From Paenibacillus sedimenti (GTDB lineage: Bacteria; Bacillota; Bacilli; Paenibacillales; NBRC-103111), in contig NZ_JACVVD010000013.1 of NCBI RefSeq assembly GCF_014534655.1, forward strand, positions 99,001-163,000: a DNA stretch of 64,000 nt. The letters run 5' to 3'. Positions 54,025 through 63,813 of this stretch are shown piece by piece. The translations under genes and the position numbers were made by a program. The notes under the pieces are model-generated. The model saw only the letters and a program-made list of their open reading frames with translations. It was not told where the DNA came from and did no database searches. The number at the start of each line of letters is the position of its first letter. Positions within the stretch are counted from its first letter, which is position 1.

Positions 54025-55365
54025 TTATACCAGCTGTTCTTCAATCACTTTAGCGATGGTTTGGACATAAGCCTCGACTTGTTCTTTATCCGGACCTTCA
54101 GCCATAACACGGATCAGAGACTCCGTACCCGATGGACGAACTAACACGCGGCCATTATCTCCAAGCTCTTCTTCCACCTTGCGAATAGCTTCTTCAATAA
54201 CCGCGTTGTCTTTCAGCTTGCTTTTATCAGCAACCCGTACATTGACCAGCAGCTGCGGATATTTGCGCATAATGCCTTTCAATTCGCTTAGCTTTTTCCC
54301 TGATTGAACAACGGTATTCATTAGCTGTAAAGCAGTTAGTATACCATCACCGGTCGAAATGTAATCCAGGAAAATAACATGCCCCGACTGCTCGCCGCCC
54401 AGGTTATAGCCGCCCTTGCGCATCTCTTCCATCACATAGCGATCGCCGACTGCGGTCTGCAAAGCTTTCAAACCCGCTTTTTCAATCCCTTTGAAAAAGC
54501 CGATATTCGCCATAACCGTCGTAACTATCGTGCTATGGTTTAACTTCCCTGCGCGATTCATTGCATCGCCGCAAATGCTAAGGATATAGTCGCCGTCTAC
54601 TTCGGCGCCTGTCTCATCGATCGCGATCAGCCGATCCGCGTCACCGTCAAAAGCGAGCCCAATGGCTGCGCCATGCTTCACCACTTCCTCGCGAAGCTTC
54701 TCGGGATGGGTAGATCCGCAATCGTCATTGATGTTGCGCCCGTTCGGCTCAGCGCCGATCGTGATGACTTCCGCTCCCAGATCGCGGAACACCTTCGGTG
54801 CGAGCTCATATGCGGCTCCATTCGCGCAATCCAGTACGACCTTATATCCTTGGAAAGACCCGGATAAGGTCGATTTCAAAAACTCCAGATAAGCAAACTT
54901 CGCATCCTCATCGTCCGAAACCGTACCGATCTCGCCGCCTACAGGCCGCGGCAGCTCATCCACAGCCGCATCCAGCAGCTGTTCGATCTCCAGCTCCTTC
55001 TCATCCAGCAGTTTAAAGCCGTCGCCGCCGAAAAACTTGATGCCATTATCCTCAACCGGATTATGTGACGCCGAGATCATAACCCCGGCATCTGCTCCCA
55101 GCTTCTTCGTCAAATAGGCAACAGCCGGTGTGCTGACAACACCGATTCGAATCACATTTACGCCAATGGACAGTAATCCTGCAACCAAGGCTGCCTCCAG
55201 CATAGGCCCCGAAATCCGAGTATCCCGCCCAATGATAACCTTCGGATGCTGAGCTTGCCTTGTTAATACATAACCGCCGCAGCGGCCGACTTTATAAGCT
55301 AATTCAGGCGTCAGCTCGTTGTTGGCAACTCCCCGAACACCATCTGTACCAAAATATTTCCCCAT
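54025..55365 (-). CDS. glmM: Phosphoglucosamine mutase
   Basis: 446 residues, full length. Start MGKYFGTDGVRG is typical; the active-site phosphoserine lies in ISASHNPVEDNGIKFF (about residue 100), the metal loop is FDGDADR (about 240), the sugar loop GGEQSGH and the phosphate loop RPSGTESLIRVM. Converts glucosamine-6-phosphate to glucosamine-1-phosphate, the step after GlmS. Lies downstream of cdaR (35 bp gap), the conserved cdaA-cdaR-glmM order in which c-di-AMP synthesis and cell-wall precursor synthesis are linked. Confidence 0.97.
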   Translation of the reverse strand: MGKYFGTDGVRGVANNELTPELAYKVGRCGGYVLTRQAQHPKVIIGRDTRISGPMLEAALVAGLLSIGVNVIRIGVVSTPAVAYLTKKLGADAGVMISASHNPVEDNGIKFFGGDGFKLLDEKELEIEQLLDAAVDELPRPVGGEIGTVSDDEDAKFAYLEFLKSTLSGSFQGYKVVLDCANGAAYELAPKVFRDLGAEVITIGAEPNGRNINDDCGSTHPEKLREEVVKHGAAIGLAFDGDADRLIAIDETGAEVDGDYILSICGDAMNRAGKLNHSTIVTTVMANIGFFKGIEKAGLKALQTAVGDRYVMEEMRKGGYNLGGEQSGHVIFLDYISTGDGILTALQLMNTVVQSGKKLSELKGIMRKYPQLLVNVRVADKSKLKDNAVIEEAIRKVEEELGDNGRVLVRPSGTESLIRVMAEGPDKEQVEAYVQTIAKVIEEQLV

Positions 55366-55400
55366 GTCTATTCTTCTCCTCTTTTTCTATAAGCCGCGGC

Positions 55401-56645
55401 TTAAGGCCTTGCGACTTTCGGTGCTTTCTCGCTGATTTCTACAGTAGCTTTCACGTCTTCAGGCAAACCCAGCTTTACGTAAGTAGGCAGATTCATAGTA
55501 ACATTCAATTCGTGCTTCCCTGGCGGCAAATTGCTTACATCCAGTATCGCTTGAATGTCTTCCGGCTTAATCTGATCAATAAGAGCCGGTGCGCCTTCTA
55601 CCGTGACGTTCAACTTTGCCGTATCCGGTGCAACCACTTTTGTGTTGTAGTTTTCATTTTGGCCGATAATCGTTATCGGAATGTTCTCCATCGCCTTCGT
55701 AATCGAAGGGACGATTTCAACACGTACAATAACTTTATCCGGGTCCAGTTGAGTTACTTTATTCCTAAGCGGGATATCTAGTGAATAATCCTTTGTTTCC
55801 TTGATATCTTGAATGCTCAATTGCGGCCCCTGATAGAACTCCAGTCGATCCACTTCCTCTTGTGTTCCATAGACCGTAATCTTGTCCGGATTTTGGGTTA
55901 CAGAGGCTATAGCGTATCCTTTAGGCGGTTCTCCGCTCAGCTTCAGTTGAAGTGGGATGGTTTGGAACGGACTCGTAATAGGAACCTCGACATCCACGAC
56001 GGTCGGATTCATATTGACCACAACTTCTTTACCCTCTTTATTAAAAGCTTGCAGCCTCACTTGCTTCGTTACAGCGGATTGAGCCTTATCCACAGAAACT
56101 TCGCCTAGGACGTTCTCAATCTGTTCCAACTTACTCGTCGGTGCCGTGATATATACTTTATTCGGTTTTACTATAGGTTGTCCAGCTTTAAGCCCTGCTG
56201 CCGGAGTACCTTTGATATTAATAACAACAGGTACTTCTTTCATTTGCAACTCTTCGATAACGACATGCACGGTCCTTGGAACGACTTGAACTTCCACATC
56301 CGACGGAAATCCTACTGGCGTTAGCGAAAGCTCATGATCCCCTTTGCCGACCTGCGTCAAATCTAGCTGAATTTGATAATTATTGCTTGTCGTTACTTTC
56401 TTCACGGCAGATTCTTTCCCGCTCAGAATTACCTGTACATTCGATGGAGACATAGATGAGATGAAATAGCGACTCTCATCATATCTGGTCGTAATCGCGA
56501 CGTTATTAATCGTTTCGACGCGCTCTCTTAATGGAGAAGTACCGGAAACGTTCGTCTCCTCCATATGCACAACAACCCATAGAAAAATACCGATGATCAG
56601 CGCGACGACCCGCACGACATTCGTATTTCGCAACCATTTATCCAT
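55401..56645 (-). CDS. cdaR: YbbR-domain regulator of diadenylate cyclase
   Basis: 414 residues. One N-terminal transmembrane helix (VVRVVALIIGIFLWVVVHM) is followed by four YbbR-like beta repeats outside the membrane, each recognisable by VPV.I...G.P..GY-type strands (VPVVINIKGTPAAGLKAGQP; IPLQLKLSGEPPKGYAI). CdaR binds and modulates the membrane cyclase CdaA. Its start overlaps the cdaA stop by 8 bp. Confidence 0.93.
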   Translation of the reverse strand: MDKWLRNTNVVRVVALIIGIFLWVVVHMEETNVSGTSPLRERVETINNVAITTRYDESRYFISSMSPSNVQVILSGKESAVKKVTTSNNYQIQLDLTQVGKGDHELSLTPVGFPSDVEVQVVPRTVHVVIEELQMKEVPVVINIKGTPAAGLKAGQPIVKPNKVYITAPTSKLEQIENVLGEVSVDKAQSAVTKQVRLQAFNKEGKEVVVNMNPTVVDVEVPITSPFQTIPLQLKLSGEPPKGYAIASVTQNPDKITVYGTQEEVDRLEFYQGPQLSIQDIKETKDYSLDIPLRNKVTQLDPDKVIVRVEIVPSITKAMENIPITIIGQNENYNTKVVAPDTAKLNVTVEGAPALIDQIKPEDIQAILDVSNLPPGKHELNVTMNLPTYVKLGLPEDVKATVEISEKAPKVARP

Positions 56646-57453
56646 TCGATCGCCCCCTCCACTTCAAGAAAGGGTTCTTTTCTTTCACTTTGGCCTTCGG
56701 CTTCAGTTCTTCAAACAGCTTCGCGATGAGCGATTCCTCTTTAATATCCCGAACAATATGCCCGTTCATCGTCAATGAAATCTGTCCGGTCTCTTCGGAG
56801 ACAACGATACACATCGCATCCGAAACTTCGCTCATGCCAATCGCTGCGCGGTGCCGAGTACCAAGCTCCTTGCTGATAAAAGGGTTCTCAGACAGCGGTA
56901 AATAACACCCTGCAGCCATCAATTGATTTTGGCGCATAATAACAGCACCATCGTGCAGCGGCGTATTCGGGATGAAAATATTAATCAACAGCTCCGCGCT
57001 GATCTTACTCTCTATCGCAATACCGGATTCCACGTAGTCCGTGAGACCAGTCTCTTTCTCGAATACAATTAAAGCGCCTATCTTCCTCTTGGCCAAATAA
57101 TTCGCAGCCCGGATCACTTCGCCGATCCGCTTGTTCACATCCTGATCCTCCTCGGAGGATGAACGGCTGAACAAACTGCCGCGGCCCAACTGTTCAAGTG
57201 CCCGACGCAGCTCGGGCTGGAAGATAATCATGATCCCCAAGACCCCGAACGTCAAAGTCTGATTCATCATCCATTGCAAGGTGCTCAACTTAAACCATAT
57301 GCTGAGTGCCCAAGTAATGACAACGACAAGAATCCCCTTCATTAACTGAATGGCCCTTGTCCCACGAACGATGAGAATCAGTTTATAAATCACATAGCTG
57401 ACGATTAGAATATCGATGACATCCTTAATCGAAATGCTCGTGAGTAAGTCCAT
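56638..57453 (-). CDS. cdaA: Membrane diadenylate cyclase
   Basis: 271 residues. Three N-terminal transmembrane segments (about 10-80, IDILIVSYVIYKLILIV, MKGILVVVITWALSIWF, TFGVLGIMIIF) and a DisA-type cyclase domain with DGAVI (PLHDGAVIMR), the loop YLPLSENP and GTRHRAAIG. Makes c-di-AMP from two ATP at the membrane, controlling potassium and cell-wall homeostasis. First gene of cdaA-cdaR-glmM. Length normal. Confidence 0.96.
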   Translation of the reverse strand: MDLLTSISIKDVIDILIVSYVIYKLILIVRGTRAIQLMKGILVVVITWALSIWFKLSTLQWMMNQTLTFGVLGIMIIFQPELRRALEQLGRGSLFSRSSSEEDQDVNKRIGEVIRAANYLAKRKIGALIVFEKETGLTDYVESGIAIESKISAELLINIFIPNTPLHDGAVIMRQNQLMAAGCYLPLSENPFISKELGTRHRAAIGMSEVSDAMCIVVSEETGQISLTMNGHIVRDIKEESLIAKLFEELKPKAKVKEKNPFLKWRGRSNG

Positions 57454-57581
57454 CTGTTATTCTCCCCCAACGACTGCACACATTGTTCTCTCTGTATTAG
57501 AATCATACCATAATCCATTCGATACTTCTATTTATCTCTCCCAAATGGCGTTTTATGTCTTCAATCTGTTAATTTTCTCAC

Positions 57582-57624
57582 AAAAAAAACGTCCTAATCC
57601 AGCTGACAGCCAGATAAAGGACGT
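57582..57624 (-). terminator. Intrinsic terminator after the anti-sigma factor gene
   Basis: ACGTCCT / AGGACGT arms on the minus strand with inner GGCTG/CAGCT pairing and a TTTTTTTT tail, directly after the stop at 57631. Confidence 0.85.
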
Positions 57625-57630
57625 CTTATC

Positions 57631-58236
57631 TTATTTTGAAAGCATGCCCACGAACTCGTTTAATTTGTACCAAATCCAACTTATGGCCTCGTCCACTTGC
57701 GTGACCTGTCCGGAGATGTGCGCCGTTGATGCCAAATTGAGCGAACCGTCAATCACAGTCAAGTTCCCTGTCACATCGCCATCAACCTGTAATTTACCGC
57801 GCTGTACAACGAGATCCCCGTTAACCGTATGGCCTTGAGGCACAATAACCGTATCGCCCTGAATAACAACATCTTGCAGGTCACTGCCCTTCACCATCAA
57901 GTTCTTATCATCATTCCACATGGACATGAAACTACCGAACATGACAGCTGCAAAAACAACCGCTACAGATACAGCCGGGTGCCTGCGAATCCATTCCGTC
58001 CATACATTGCGTTTCTTCATTGGTGGAAGTCCGCTCATAATCTGCGCAGTCAAAGTGTCAGATACATGGACCGAAGGTAACGATCTGACAATCGCATCCG
58101 TTCTCTCCAATTCTCTGAACAAGGCATGGCATGCCGTACAAGATATCAGATGCTCCTTCAGCTGAAGAGTTTCTGCACCCTGCAAATCACCATCGAGATA
58201 TTCGTGAATGAGCGGGAGGGCTTCCTTACAATTCAT
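57631..58236 (-). CDS. rsiW: Membrane anti-sigma factor (RsiW-type zinc-binding)
   Basis: 201 residues. N-terminal anti-sigma zinc domain with EHLISCTACH (HxxxCxxC) at about 27-37 that should bind SigW in the cytoplasm; one transmembrane helix about 87-105 (AVSVAVVFAAVMFGSFM); then an extracytoplasmic right-handed beta-helix, bactofilin-like repeat (VVIQGDTVIVPQGHTVNGDL, QVDGDVTGNLTVIDGSLNL). Found 88 bp downstream of sigW. Envelope stress is expected to trigger its proteolysis and release the sigma factor. Symbol by position and family. Confidence 0.85.
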   Translation of the reverse strand: MNCKEALPLIHEYLDGDLQGAETLQLKEHLISCTACHALFRELERTDAIVRSLPSVHVSDTLTAQIMSGLPPMKKRNVWTEWIRRHPAVSVAVVFAAVMFGSFMSMWNDDKNLMVKGSDLQDVVIQGDTVIVPQGHTVNGDLVVQRGKLQVDGDVTGNLTVIDGSLNLASTAHISGQVTQVDEAISWIWYKLNEFVGMLSK

Positions 58237-58324
58237 GATTAAGCCACCCCTTTCTTTAACTTTTGCGTTTTGTGGTATACCATACGTTTGAATTTCAAAT
58301 ATGTTTCACTTTGGAACAGTTTTT

Positions 58325-58903
58325 TTATATAGTAACATGAACCTCTTGCTCCAACCGCTTGCGCAAGTACTCCCGTCCGCGATGCACCCTTGTTTTGACT
58401 GTTGTTACAGGCATTTGAAGTACATCTCCGATCTCCTGAAGCGACATATCGTGCAAATATCTAAGAACCACGACAGATTTATACTTCTCTGGAAGCGTCT
58501 CTATAGCTTCACGAATCTGTTCCTGTGTTTCCGATACAATCACCTGCTTCTCAGGCGTATCTTCGTGACTAGGGAGCATGGCATAATAATCGTTCCCCTC
58601 GCCATCCGGCATTTCTGCATCCAACGAATAGGTGTTCTTCCTTCTCCGAAGCTTGTCGATACATAAATTTGTCCCGATTCGGAAGATCCAAGTCGAAAAT
58701 TTCTGATTCTCATCATACCTGTGCAAATTCGTATAAACGCGCAAGAACGTCTCCTGCACCGCATCCTCGGCCTCTTGCTTGTTATTTAACATTCGATAAG
58801 CCAAGTGAAAGATCTTGTCCTTATAGAGCTCTACAAGCTCAGCAAAAGCGTTTCGATCCCCATTCCTGGCCAGCTTCGCCAGACGTGCTTCAACAAAATT
58901 CAC
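58325..58903 (-). CDS. sigW: ECF sigma factor SigW
   Basis: 192 residues from a GTG at 58903, 8 nt after GGAGG. Region 2 (LVELYKDKIFHLAYRMLNNK, DAVQETFLRVYTNLHRYD, FSTWIFRIGTNLCIDKLRRR) and region 4 (LPEKYKSVVVLRYLHDMSLQ, EIGDVLQMPVTTVKTRVHRG) are complete. Directs RNA polymerase to envelope-stress promoters. It is paired with the zinc anti-sigma factor gene just downstream and precedes cdaA, the conserved Bacillales order. Confidence 0.93.
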   Translation of the reverse strand: MNFVEARLAKLARNGDRNAFAELVELYKDKIFHLAYRMLNNKQEAEDAVQETFLRVYTNLHRYDENQKFSTWIFRIGTNLCIDKLRRRKNTYSLDAEMPDGEGNDYYAMLPSHEDTPEKQVIVSETQEQIREAIETLPEKYKSVVVLRYLHDMSLQEIGDVLQMPVTTVKTRVHRGREYLRKRLEQEVHVTI

Positions 58904-58948
58904 TACGATACCTCCGGCTTCTTGGCAATTCAATTCCTTTATCTATTC

Positions 58949-59350
58949 TTACGCAGTAGTTCCCGTTTTGTATTCAGAAATAATAATGCTTCCAAGAATC
59001 AATCCCATACCTAACCACTGAAGCCCAGATACGGGTTCCCCGATAAAAACTGTACGTTAAAGCTGACAGTAAGCTAAATAGAAGCCCGCTAATCCAAATA
59101 TACCAATCATTCCTAACTTTATCCACGGTCCTTTGCAAGGATTTACCCAAGACTTTTTATTAAAAAGTATAAGCAGCCAAACAAATAATGTTCCCATCGT
59201 CATTTGAGCCGGAGTAATTTGTCCATCGCTAATCTTGAAGCCCCTATGATAACAAGGACTATAGCCAACCATCGCCCCACGTTGTTCAACAACTCCTGTC
59301 CATGGGCAACAGCGGGAAATGACAGGAAAAGTCGAGCGCCTCATCATCTA
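58949..59350 (-). pseudogene. EamA/DMT-type transporter remnant
   Basis: Minus-strand fragments of a drug/metabolite transporter are spread over two frames: WLAIVLVIIGASRLAMDKL and QMTMGTLFVWLLILFNKKSW near 59150-59270, and TVFIGEPVSGLQWLGMGLIL with GSIIISEYKTG near 58955-59050, the typical end of an EamA repeat. In-frame stops and a missing N-terminal half show it is decayed. It sits between sigW and ppc. Confidence 0.7.
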
Positions 59351-59403
59351 AGGCCCCGACTCCTACATCCTGTTCCATGCTTTTCCGTTATATATTCTAT
59401 GGA

Positions 59404-62190
59404 TCAGCCCGTATTTCTAAGCCCTGCGGCAATTCCGTTAATGGTAAGCAAAACTTCACGCAGCAGAACCGCATCATCCTCATTATTATCGCGTAATGCA
59501 CGAAGCTCTGCAAGCAATTCAACCTGCATATAGCTCAGCGGATCCACGTAGGGATTACGTAGACGAATCGACTCCTGGATAACAGGAACGTTATCCAGAA
59601 TTTCTTGCTGTCCGGTAATTTGCAAAATAATCGAAGAAGTTAAATCGTATTCTTCCCTAATCAAGCCGAAGATACGCTCAGCAATTTCCGATTTCTTAAC
59701 CATGCTGCCGTATTCCTTGGCAATGAGAAGATCTGCTTTGGCTAATGCCATCTGCAAATTGTCGATCATAGAACGGAAGAATGACCATTCCGCATACATT
59801 TCTTTTAACGTATCCAGATTTTGCGCTTCACCCTGGTAAAAGCTTTGTAAACCCGTTCCAGCCGCATACCAAGCAGGCAGTAAGTATCTGCTTTGCGTCC
59901 ATGCGAACACCCATGGAATGGCACGCAAATCCTCGAAACGATCGCTATTCTTACGCTTAGACGGGCGTGAGCCAATGTTTAGTTCACCGATTTCCGGAAG
60001 CGGCGTGGACTCCTTGAAGAACGTTAAGAAATCTTCATCCCGGAAAATCAAATCTTGATATTTCGTCTGCGCTTGCTCAGAAATACCTCTCATGATATGC
60101 TCCCACTTCTCTTCCAACGGATGCCTTTGAGGAGAACGCGATAGCTTAGAGGCCGTAATCAAAGCAAAAGTTGCCTGCTCCAAGCTGCGGTAAGCAATAC
60201 CTTTCAAGGAATAACGAGAAGAAAGCACCTCGCCTTGCTCAGTAATTTTAATACCGCCGCCTAGTGTTTCTACCGGTTGTGCCAAAATACTCCGGTTAAG
60301 CGGCATACCGCCGCGACCAAGCGCGCCGCCGCGGCCATGAAAAAACTTCAGCTTCACGCCGAATTGTTTCGCCGCTTCGGTAATATTCTGGAGCGCCATA
60401 CGCAGCTCCCAGTTTGCCGTAATCACGCCGCCGTCTTTGTTGCTGTCCGAATACCCGAGCATAATCTCGTGCAGCTGCGTAACAGGGTCCAGGCTCGCCT
60501 TGTAAGCCGGTATCGCTAATAGAGTGCTCATGATCTCAGGAGCCGCATGCAAGTCATCAATCGTCTCAAATAGAGGCACAGATTGAAGCGTGCAAGTTAC
60601 ACTGCCATCACTCTCCTTACGATACAGCCCTGCCTCTTTAGCAAACACCAGCACCTCTAACAGGTCGCTAGCCCCTTGCGTCATACTGATCAAATAGCTG
60701 TTGATACAGTTGCGCCCGAATTCCTTTTGTGCACGTCCAACCGTGCGGTATACGTTCAGGCACTCTTCCGTACCTTCTGTATATTCCAAGTACATCGATG
60801 TAATCGGTCTTGGATCATTCAAAACGCTTGTTAATAAGCTGATTTTCTCTTCCTCTGACAGTTTGCTGTAGTCAGCAACAAGACCCATTTTCGCCAAAAT
60901 CTCAGTCATGGCATTCTCATGCTCTTTGCTATGCTGTCTAATATCCAGCGCAGCCAAATGGAAGCCGAACAGCTCTACCTGACGGATCAGCTTTTTGATA
61001 TATTTATCAGCTACATAATCGGCGTAATGACCTCTTAAACTTGCATCAATTATTTGCAAATCAGCAATAAACTCTTCAGGACTGTTATATTTCTGAGTAG
61101 AAGGTACGTTCGGGTTGCCTGTCTGATGAATCTTCTCAATCATATATGTCGTCTTGATTCTATACGGCTCTTTTTCGTTGCGCCATACGTCTTGAATATT
61201 GCCAAGTGCTTCACGATCGCTTTGGATGGATGCTAACAAAGCATCGCTGACGTGAACAATATTTTTACTGAAACTCATGTGTTCGAGCGTTTCCTTGAGA
61301 ATCTCTTCATACTTCTGAAGAGCTAATTGCCGGTGCAGCCCTAATGTTTCCCATGTTACATTCGCTTTAACGGATGGGTTACCATCACGGTCCCCGCCGA
61401 TCCAAGAGCCAAATTTCAAGAACGATGGCACATGCCATCCTTCTTGTGGATAGTATTTATTTAGACAGCGCTCCAGCTCATGATAGACCTCCGGAAGCAC
61501 ATCAAATAACGTTTCATCAAAATAGTACAACCCATTCCTAACTTCATCGATTACCGTAGGTTTACGATCACGAAGCTCGTCCGTTTGCCATAGGCTAAGA
61601 ACTTCACCCAGCAGCTTCTCACGAAGTTGCTCGCGCTCTCGATGAGTCAGCATCGGATTATCCAGCTTCATCATATCTTCGGAAATGCGAAGATTCACAT
61701 CGAGAACAGCTCTACGCATCGCTTCAGTTGGATGTGCAGTCATCACGAGTTCCAGTGAGATGGCCTGAAGAATCTCTTGCACCTCTTGATAAGGGATATG
61801 ATTGTTCTTCAACTCTTGTACGATGCTCTCAATGGATCCTGGTTGTACCAATTCACCGGAAGAACGCTCGTAATCTCTTTTGCGGCGAATCCGATGATTC
61901 TGCTCGGCAATATTAACAAGTTGAAAATAAATAGCAAAAGCACGAATAACATGGTGACGTATTTCCGGATCTAACGAGCTGATCGTCTTCTTGAATTCCT
62001 CGTATATCTCAGGTACATAATGAGCTCTTAACGATTTACTCATTTCACGAATTTTCTCTACGACATCGAGCAGCTCATTACCACCTTGATGGACAAGAAC
62101 TTCACCCAATATGTGACCTAAGAAGCGTACATCCCTGCGCAGCAGGTTATTGGTTGATTGCTTTTGTAAGCTGATTCCGTTCTCTGACAT
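59404..62190 (-). CDS. ppc: Phosphoenolpyruvate carboxylase
   Basis: 928 residues from the ATG at 62190 (after GAGGTGGAGAGT). Catalytic landmarks: LVMTAHPTEAMRR (His about 155), GGDRDGNPSVKANVT, LHEIMLGYSDSNKDGG, FFHGRGGALGRGGMP and the C-terminal end NGIAAGLRNTG. Adds bicarbonate to phosphoenolpyruvate to give oxaloacetate, replenishing the TCA cycle. Full length for bacterial Ppc. Single-gene unit. Confidence 0.97.
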   Translation of the reverse strand: MSENGISLQKQSTNNLLRRDVRFLGHILGEVLVHQGGNELLDVVEKIREMSKSLRAHYVPEIYEEFKKTISSLDPEIRHHVIRAFAIYFQLVNIAEQNHRIRRKRDYERSSGELVQPGSIESIVQELKNNHIPYQEVQEILQAISLELVMTAHPTEAMRRAVLDVNLRISEDMMKLDNPMLTHREREQLREKLLGEVLSLWQTDELRDRKPTVIDEVRNGLYYFDETLFDVLPEVYHELERCLNKYYPQEGWHVPSFLKFGSWIGGDRDGNPSVKANVTWETLGLHRQLALQKYEEILKETLEHMSFSKNIVHVSDALLASIQSDREALGNIQDVWRNEKEPYRIKTTYMIEKIHQTGNPNVPSTQKYNSPEEFIADLQIIDASLRGHYADYVADKYIKKLIRQVELFGFHLAALDIRQHSKEHENAMTEILAKMGLVADYSKLSEEEKISLLTSVLNDPRPITSMYLEYTEGTEECLNVYRTVGRAQKEFGRNCINSYLISMTQGASDLLEVLVFAKEAGLYRKESDGSVTCTLQSVPLFETIDDLHAAPEIMSTLLAIPAYKASLDPVTQLHEIMLGYSDSNKDGGVITANWELRMALQNITEAAKQFGVKLKFFHGRGGALGRGGMPLNRSILAQPVETLGGGIKITEQGEVLSSRYSLKGIAYRSLEQATFALITASKLSRSPQRHPLEEKWEHIMRGISEQAQTKYQDLIFRDEDFLTFFKESTPLPEIGELNIGSRPSKRKNSDRFEDLRAIPWVFAWTQSRYLLPAWYAAGTGLQSFYQGEAQNLDTLKEMYAEWSFFRSMIDNLQMALAKADLLIAKEYGSMVKKSEIAERIFGLIREEYDLTSSIILQITGQQEILDNVPVIQESIRLRNPYVDPLSYMQVELLAELRALRDNNEDDAVLLREVLLTINGIAAGLRNTG

Positions 62191-62852
62191 ACTCTCCACC
62201 TCATCTATTCACTATGCTACATTAAAGCTTCTCTCTAGCAAAGTTCTTCCTTAGAAAAACCCATTTCAGAATATTTTACCACAATCCGCTCTTTGCACAT
62301 AGAGTAAAAATAAAAAAAGACCCCAATTAGGTCGTGGTAATTTATGTATGTCATCTAGTGTGAAGACATTACCTTTGCTGAAAATTAAAACATACGATGT
62401 TATCACGGATGGTCGAACTCTGGTGGGTTCTCTCCCCGTACCTTTAAATAAAGGCTTTGTTAAATTCTTCATTGTTGATTTCTAACCATGAGATAAACCT
62501 CTATCGAGGTCTTTCGAAGATGTGCGACCGCGTTCAGCGGAAGGTTTATTCGCCAATAAGAATTTCGTTTTCCAACTCATCGGAAACTTATAAATTCTTA
62601 TGTGGTAAGAAAAACCACCTAAACAATTAGCGATCATTTCGAAACTATCGTTCCCTCATATATACTCGAAAAATCATACAGATTTATCCTTCAAACGGTA
62701 ATTTCCATAGTTATACACGAAAAATCATACACAAAAGCTCTAATTGAAGCGAAGAGCCCGATTTTATATGAAATTTCATACAGAATCGTTGTTTCTTTTT
62801 TAAGTCCCGTTACTTAAATAAAGAAAATCAACAACAAAGTTTAACAGAGCCT
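62191..62852. other. Intergenic region between ppc and the tRNA array
   Basis: No gene seen. It includes the ppc promoter side, a GACCTAATTGGGGTC hairpin with a T-run near 62300-62335, and two copies of CGAAAAATCATACA (about 62667 and 62718) plus a diverged third (62770). The 68-codon frame at 62266-62472 has no ribosome binding site and is not called. Confidence 0.5.
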
Positions 62853-62899
62853 AAATAAAAAGAAGATCACCTAATTAATCGGTGATCTTCTTTTTATTT
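62853..62899 (-). terminator. Terminator of the rRNA-tRNA operon
   Basis: AAATAAAAAGAAGATCACC and its exact complement around a 9-base loop; on the minus strand it follows the last tRNA at once and ends in CTTTTTATTT. Long perfect stem. Confidence 0.92.
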
Positions 62900-62900
62900 A

Positions 62901-62971
62901 AGCGGGTGATGGGAATCGAACCCACGCTACCAGCTTGGAAGGCTGGAGTTCTACCATTGAACTACACCCGC
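62901..62971 (-). tRNA. tRNA-Gly (TCC)
   Basis: Acceptor GCGGGTG/CACCCGC, anticodon loop CTTCCAA, T-arm GGTTCGATTCC. Last gene of the array; CCA not encoded. Confidence 0.95.
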
Positions 62972-62978
62972 GTGTTTA

Positions 62979-63052
62979 TCGGGACGACACGATTTGAACA
63001 TGCGACCCCCTGCTCCCAAAGCAGGTGCTCTACCAAGCTGAGCTACGTCCCG
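62979..63052 (-). tRNA. tRNA-Pro (TGG)
   Basis: Acceptor CGGGACG/CGTCCCG, D-arm TAGCTCAGCTTGGTAGAGC, anticodon loop TTTGGGA, T-loop GTTCAAATC. CCA not encoded. Confidence 0.95.
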
Positions 63053-63075
63053 ATAGTATTGATTTTTTATAAAAA

Positions 63076-63152
63076 TGGCGTGCCCAGAGAGATTCGAACT
63101 CCCGACCTTTTGATTCGTAGTCAAACGCTCTATCCGGCTGAGCTATGGGCAC
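63076..63152 (-). tRNA. tRNA-Arg (ACG)
   Basis: Acceptor GTGCCCA/TGGGCAC, anticodon loop CTACGAA, T-loop GTTCGAATC, encoded CCA end. Confidence 0.95.
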
Positions 63153-63160
63153 ATAAATAA

Positions 63161-63235
63161 TGGAGCGGAAGACGGGATTCGAACCCGCGACCCTCGCCTT
63201 GGCAAGGCGATGCTCTACCCCTGAGCCACTTCCGC
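63161..63235 (-). tRNA. tRNA-Gly (GCC)
   Basis: Acceptor GCGGAAG/CTTCCGC, anticodon loop TTGCCAA, T-loop GTTCGAATC, encoded CCA end. Confidence 0.95.
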
Positions 63236-63281
63236 ATAATAGGGTCCCCATAAAGCAACGAATTGCTTTATGGGGGTGTGA

Positions 63282-63361
63282 TGCGCGTAGAGGGACTTGA
63301 ACCCCCACGGTCTCCCGCTAGATCCTAAGTCTAGTGCGTCTGCCAATTCCGCCATACGCGC
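63282..63361 (-). tRNA. tRNA-Leu (TAG)
   Basis: Acceptor GCGCGTA/TACGCGC, anticodon loop CTTAGGA, extended variable arm (CGGGAGACCG) as expected for a class II tRNA; CCA not encoded. Confidence 0.93.
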
Positions 63362-63380
63362 ACACTGTAAATAAGGCAAA

Positions 63381-63456
63381 TGGTGAGCCATGTAGGACTC
63401 GAACCTACGACACCCTGATTAAAAGTCAGGTGCTCTACCAACTGAGCTAATGGCTC
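63381..63456 (-). tRNA. tRNA-Lys (TTT)
   Basis: Acceptor GAGCCAT/ATGGCTC, anticodon loop CTTTTAA, T-loop GTTCGAGTC, encoded CCA end. Confidence 0.95.
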
Positions 63457-63465
63457 GTGTAAGAA

Positions 63466-63537
63466 CTGGGGATCAAGGATTCGAACCTTGGCATGACGGA
63501 GTCAAAGTCCGTTGCCTTACCGCTTGGCTAATCCCCA
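63466..63537 (-). tRNA. tRNA-Gln (TTG)
   Basis: Acceptor TGGGGAT/ATCCCCA, D-arm TAGCCAAGCGGTAAGGC, anticodon loop CTTTGAC, CCA not encoded. Confidence 0.95.
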
Positions 63538-63546
63538 TTACACACA

Positions 63547-63619
<73 letters not shown>

Positions 63620-63633
63620 ATAATTAGTATAGA

Positions 63634-63709
63634 TGGTGGAGGCTGACGGGATCGAACCGCCGACCCTCTGCTTGTAAGGCAGATGCTCTCCCAGCTGAGC
63701 TAAGCCTCC
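63634..63709 (-). tRNA. tRNA-Val (TAC)
   Basis: Acceptor GGAGGCT/AGCCTCC, anticodon loop CTTACAA, T-loop GTTCGATCC, encoded CCA end. Confidence 0.95.
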
Positions 63710-63725
63710 AAAATTTGTTAAAAAG

Positions 63726-63800
63726 TGGTGACCCGTAGGGGATTCGAACCCCTGTTACCTCCGTGAAAGGGAGGTGTCTTAACCCCTTGACCAACGGGCC
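63726..63800 (-). tRNA. tRNA-Glu (TTC)
   Basis: Acceptor GGCCCGT/ACGGGTC, anticodon loop CTTTCAC, T-loop GTTCGAATC, encoded CCA end. Confidence 0.95.
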
Positions 63801-63813
63801 TCATAAAAAATCG

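Noticed and set aside
62266..62472. 68-codon minus-strand frame downstream of the tRNA array
   Set aside because: No ribosome binding site, overlaps a hairpin with T-run, and no protein-like features.
62882..63308. Plus- and minus-strand frames over the tRNA genes
   Set aside because: They are translations of tRNA sequence (for example GSGVEHRLAKARVAGSNPV), a well-known artefact.
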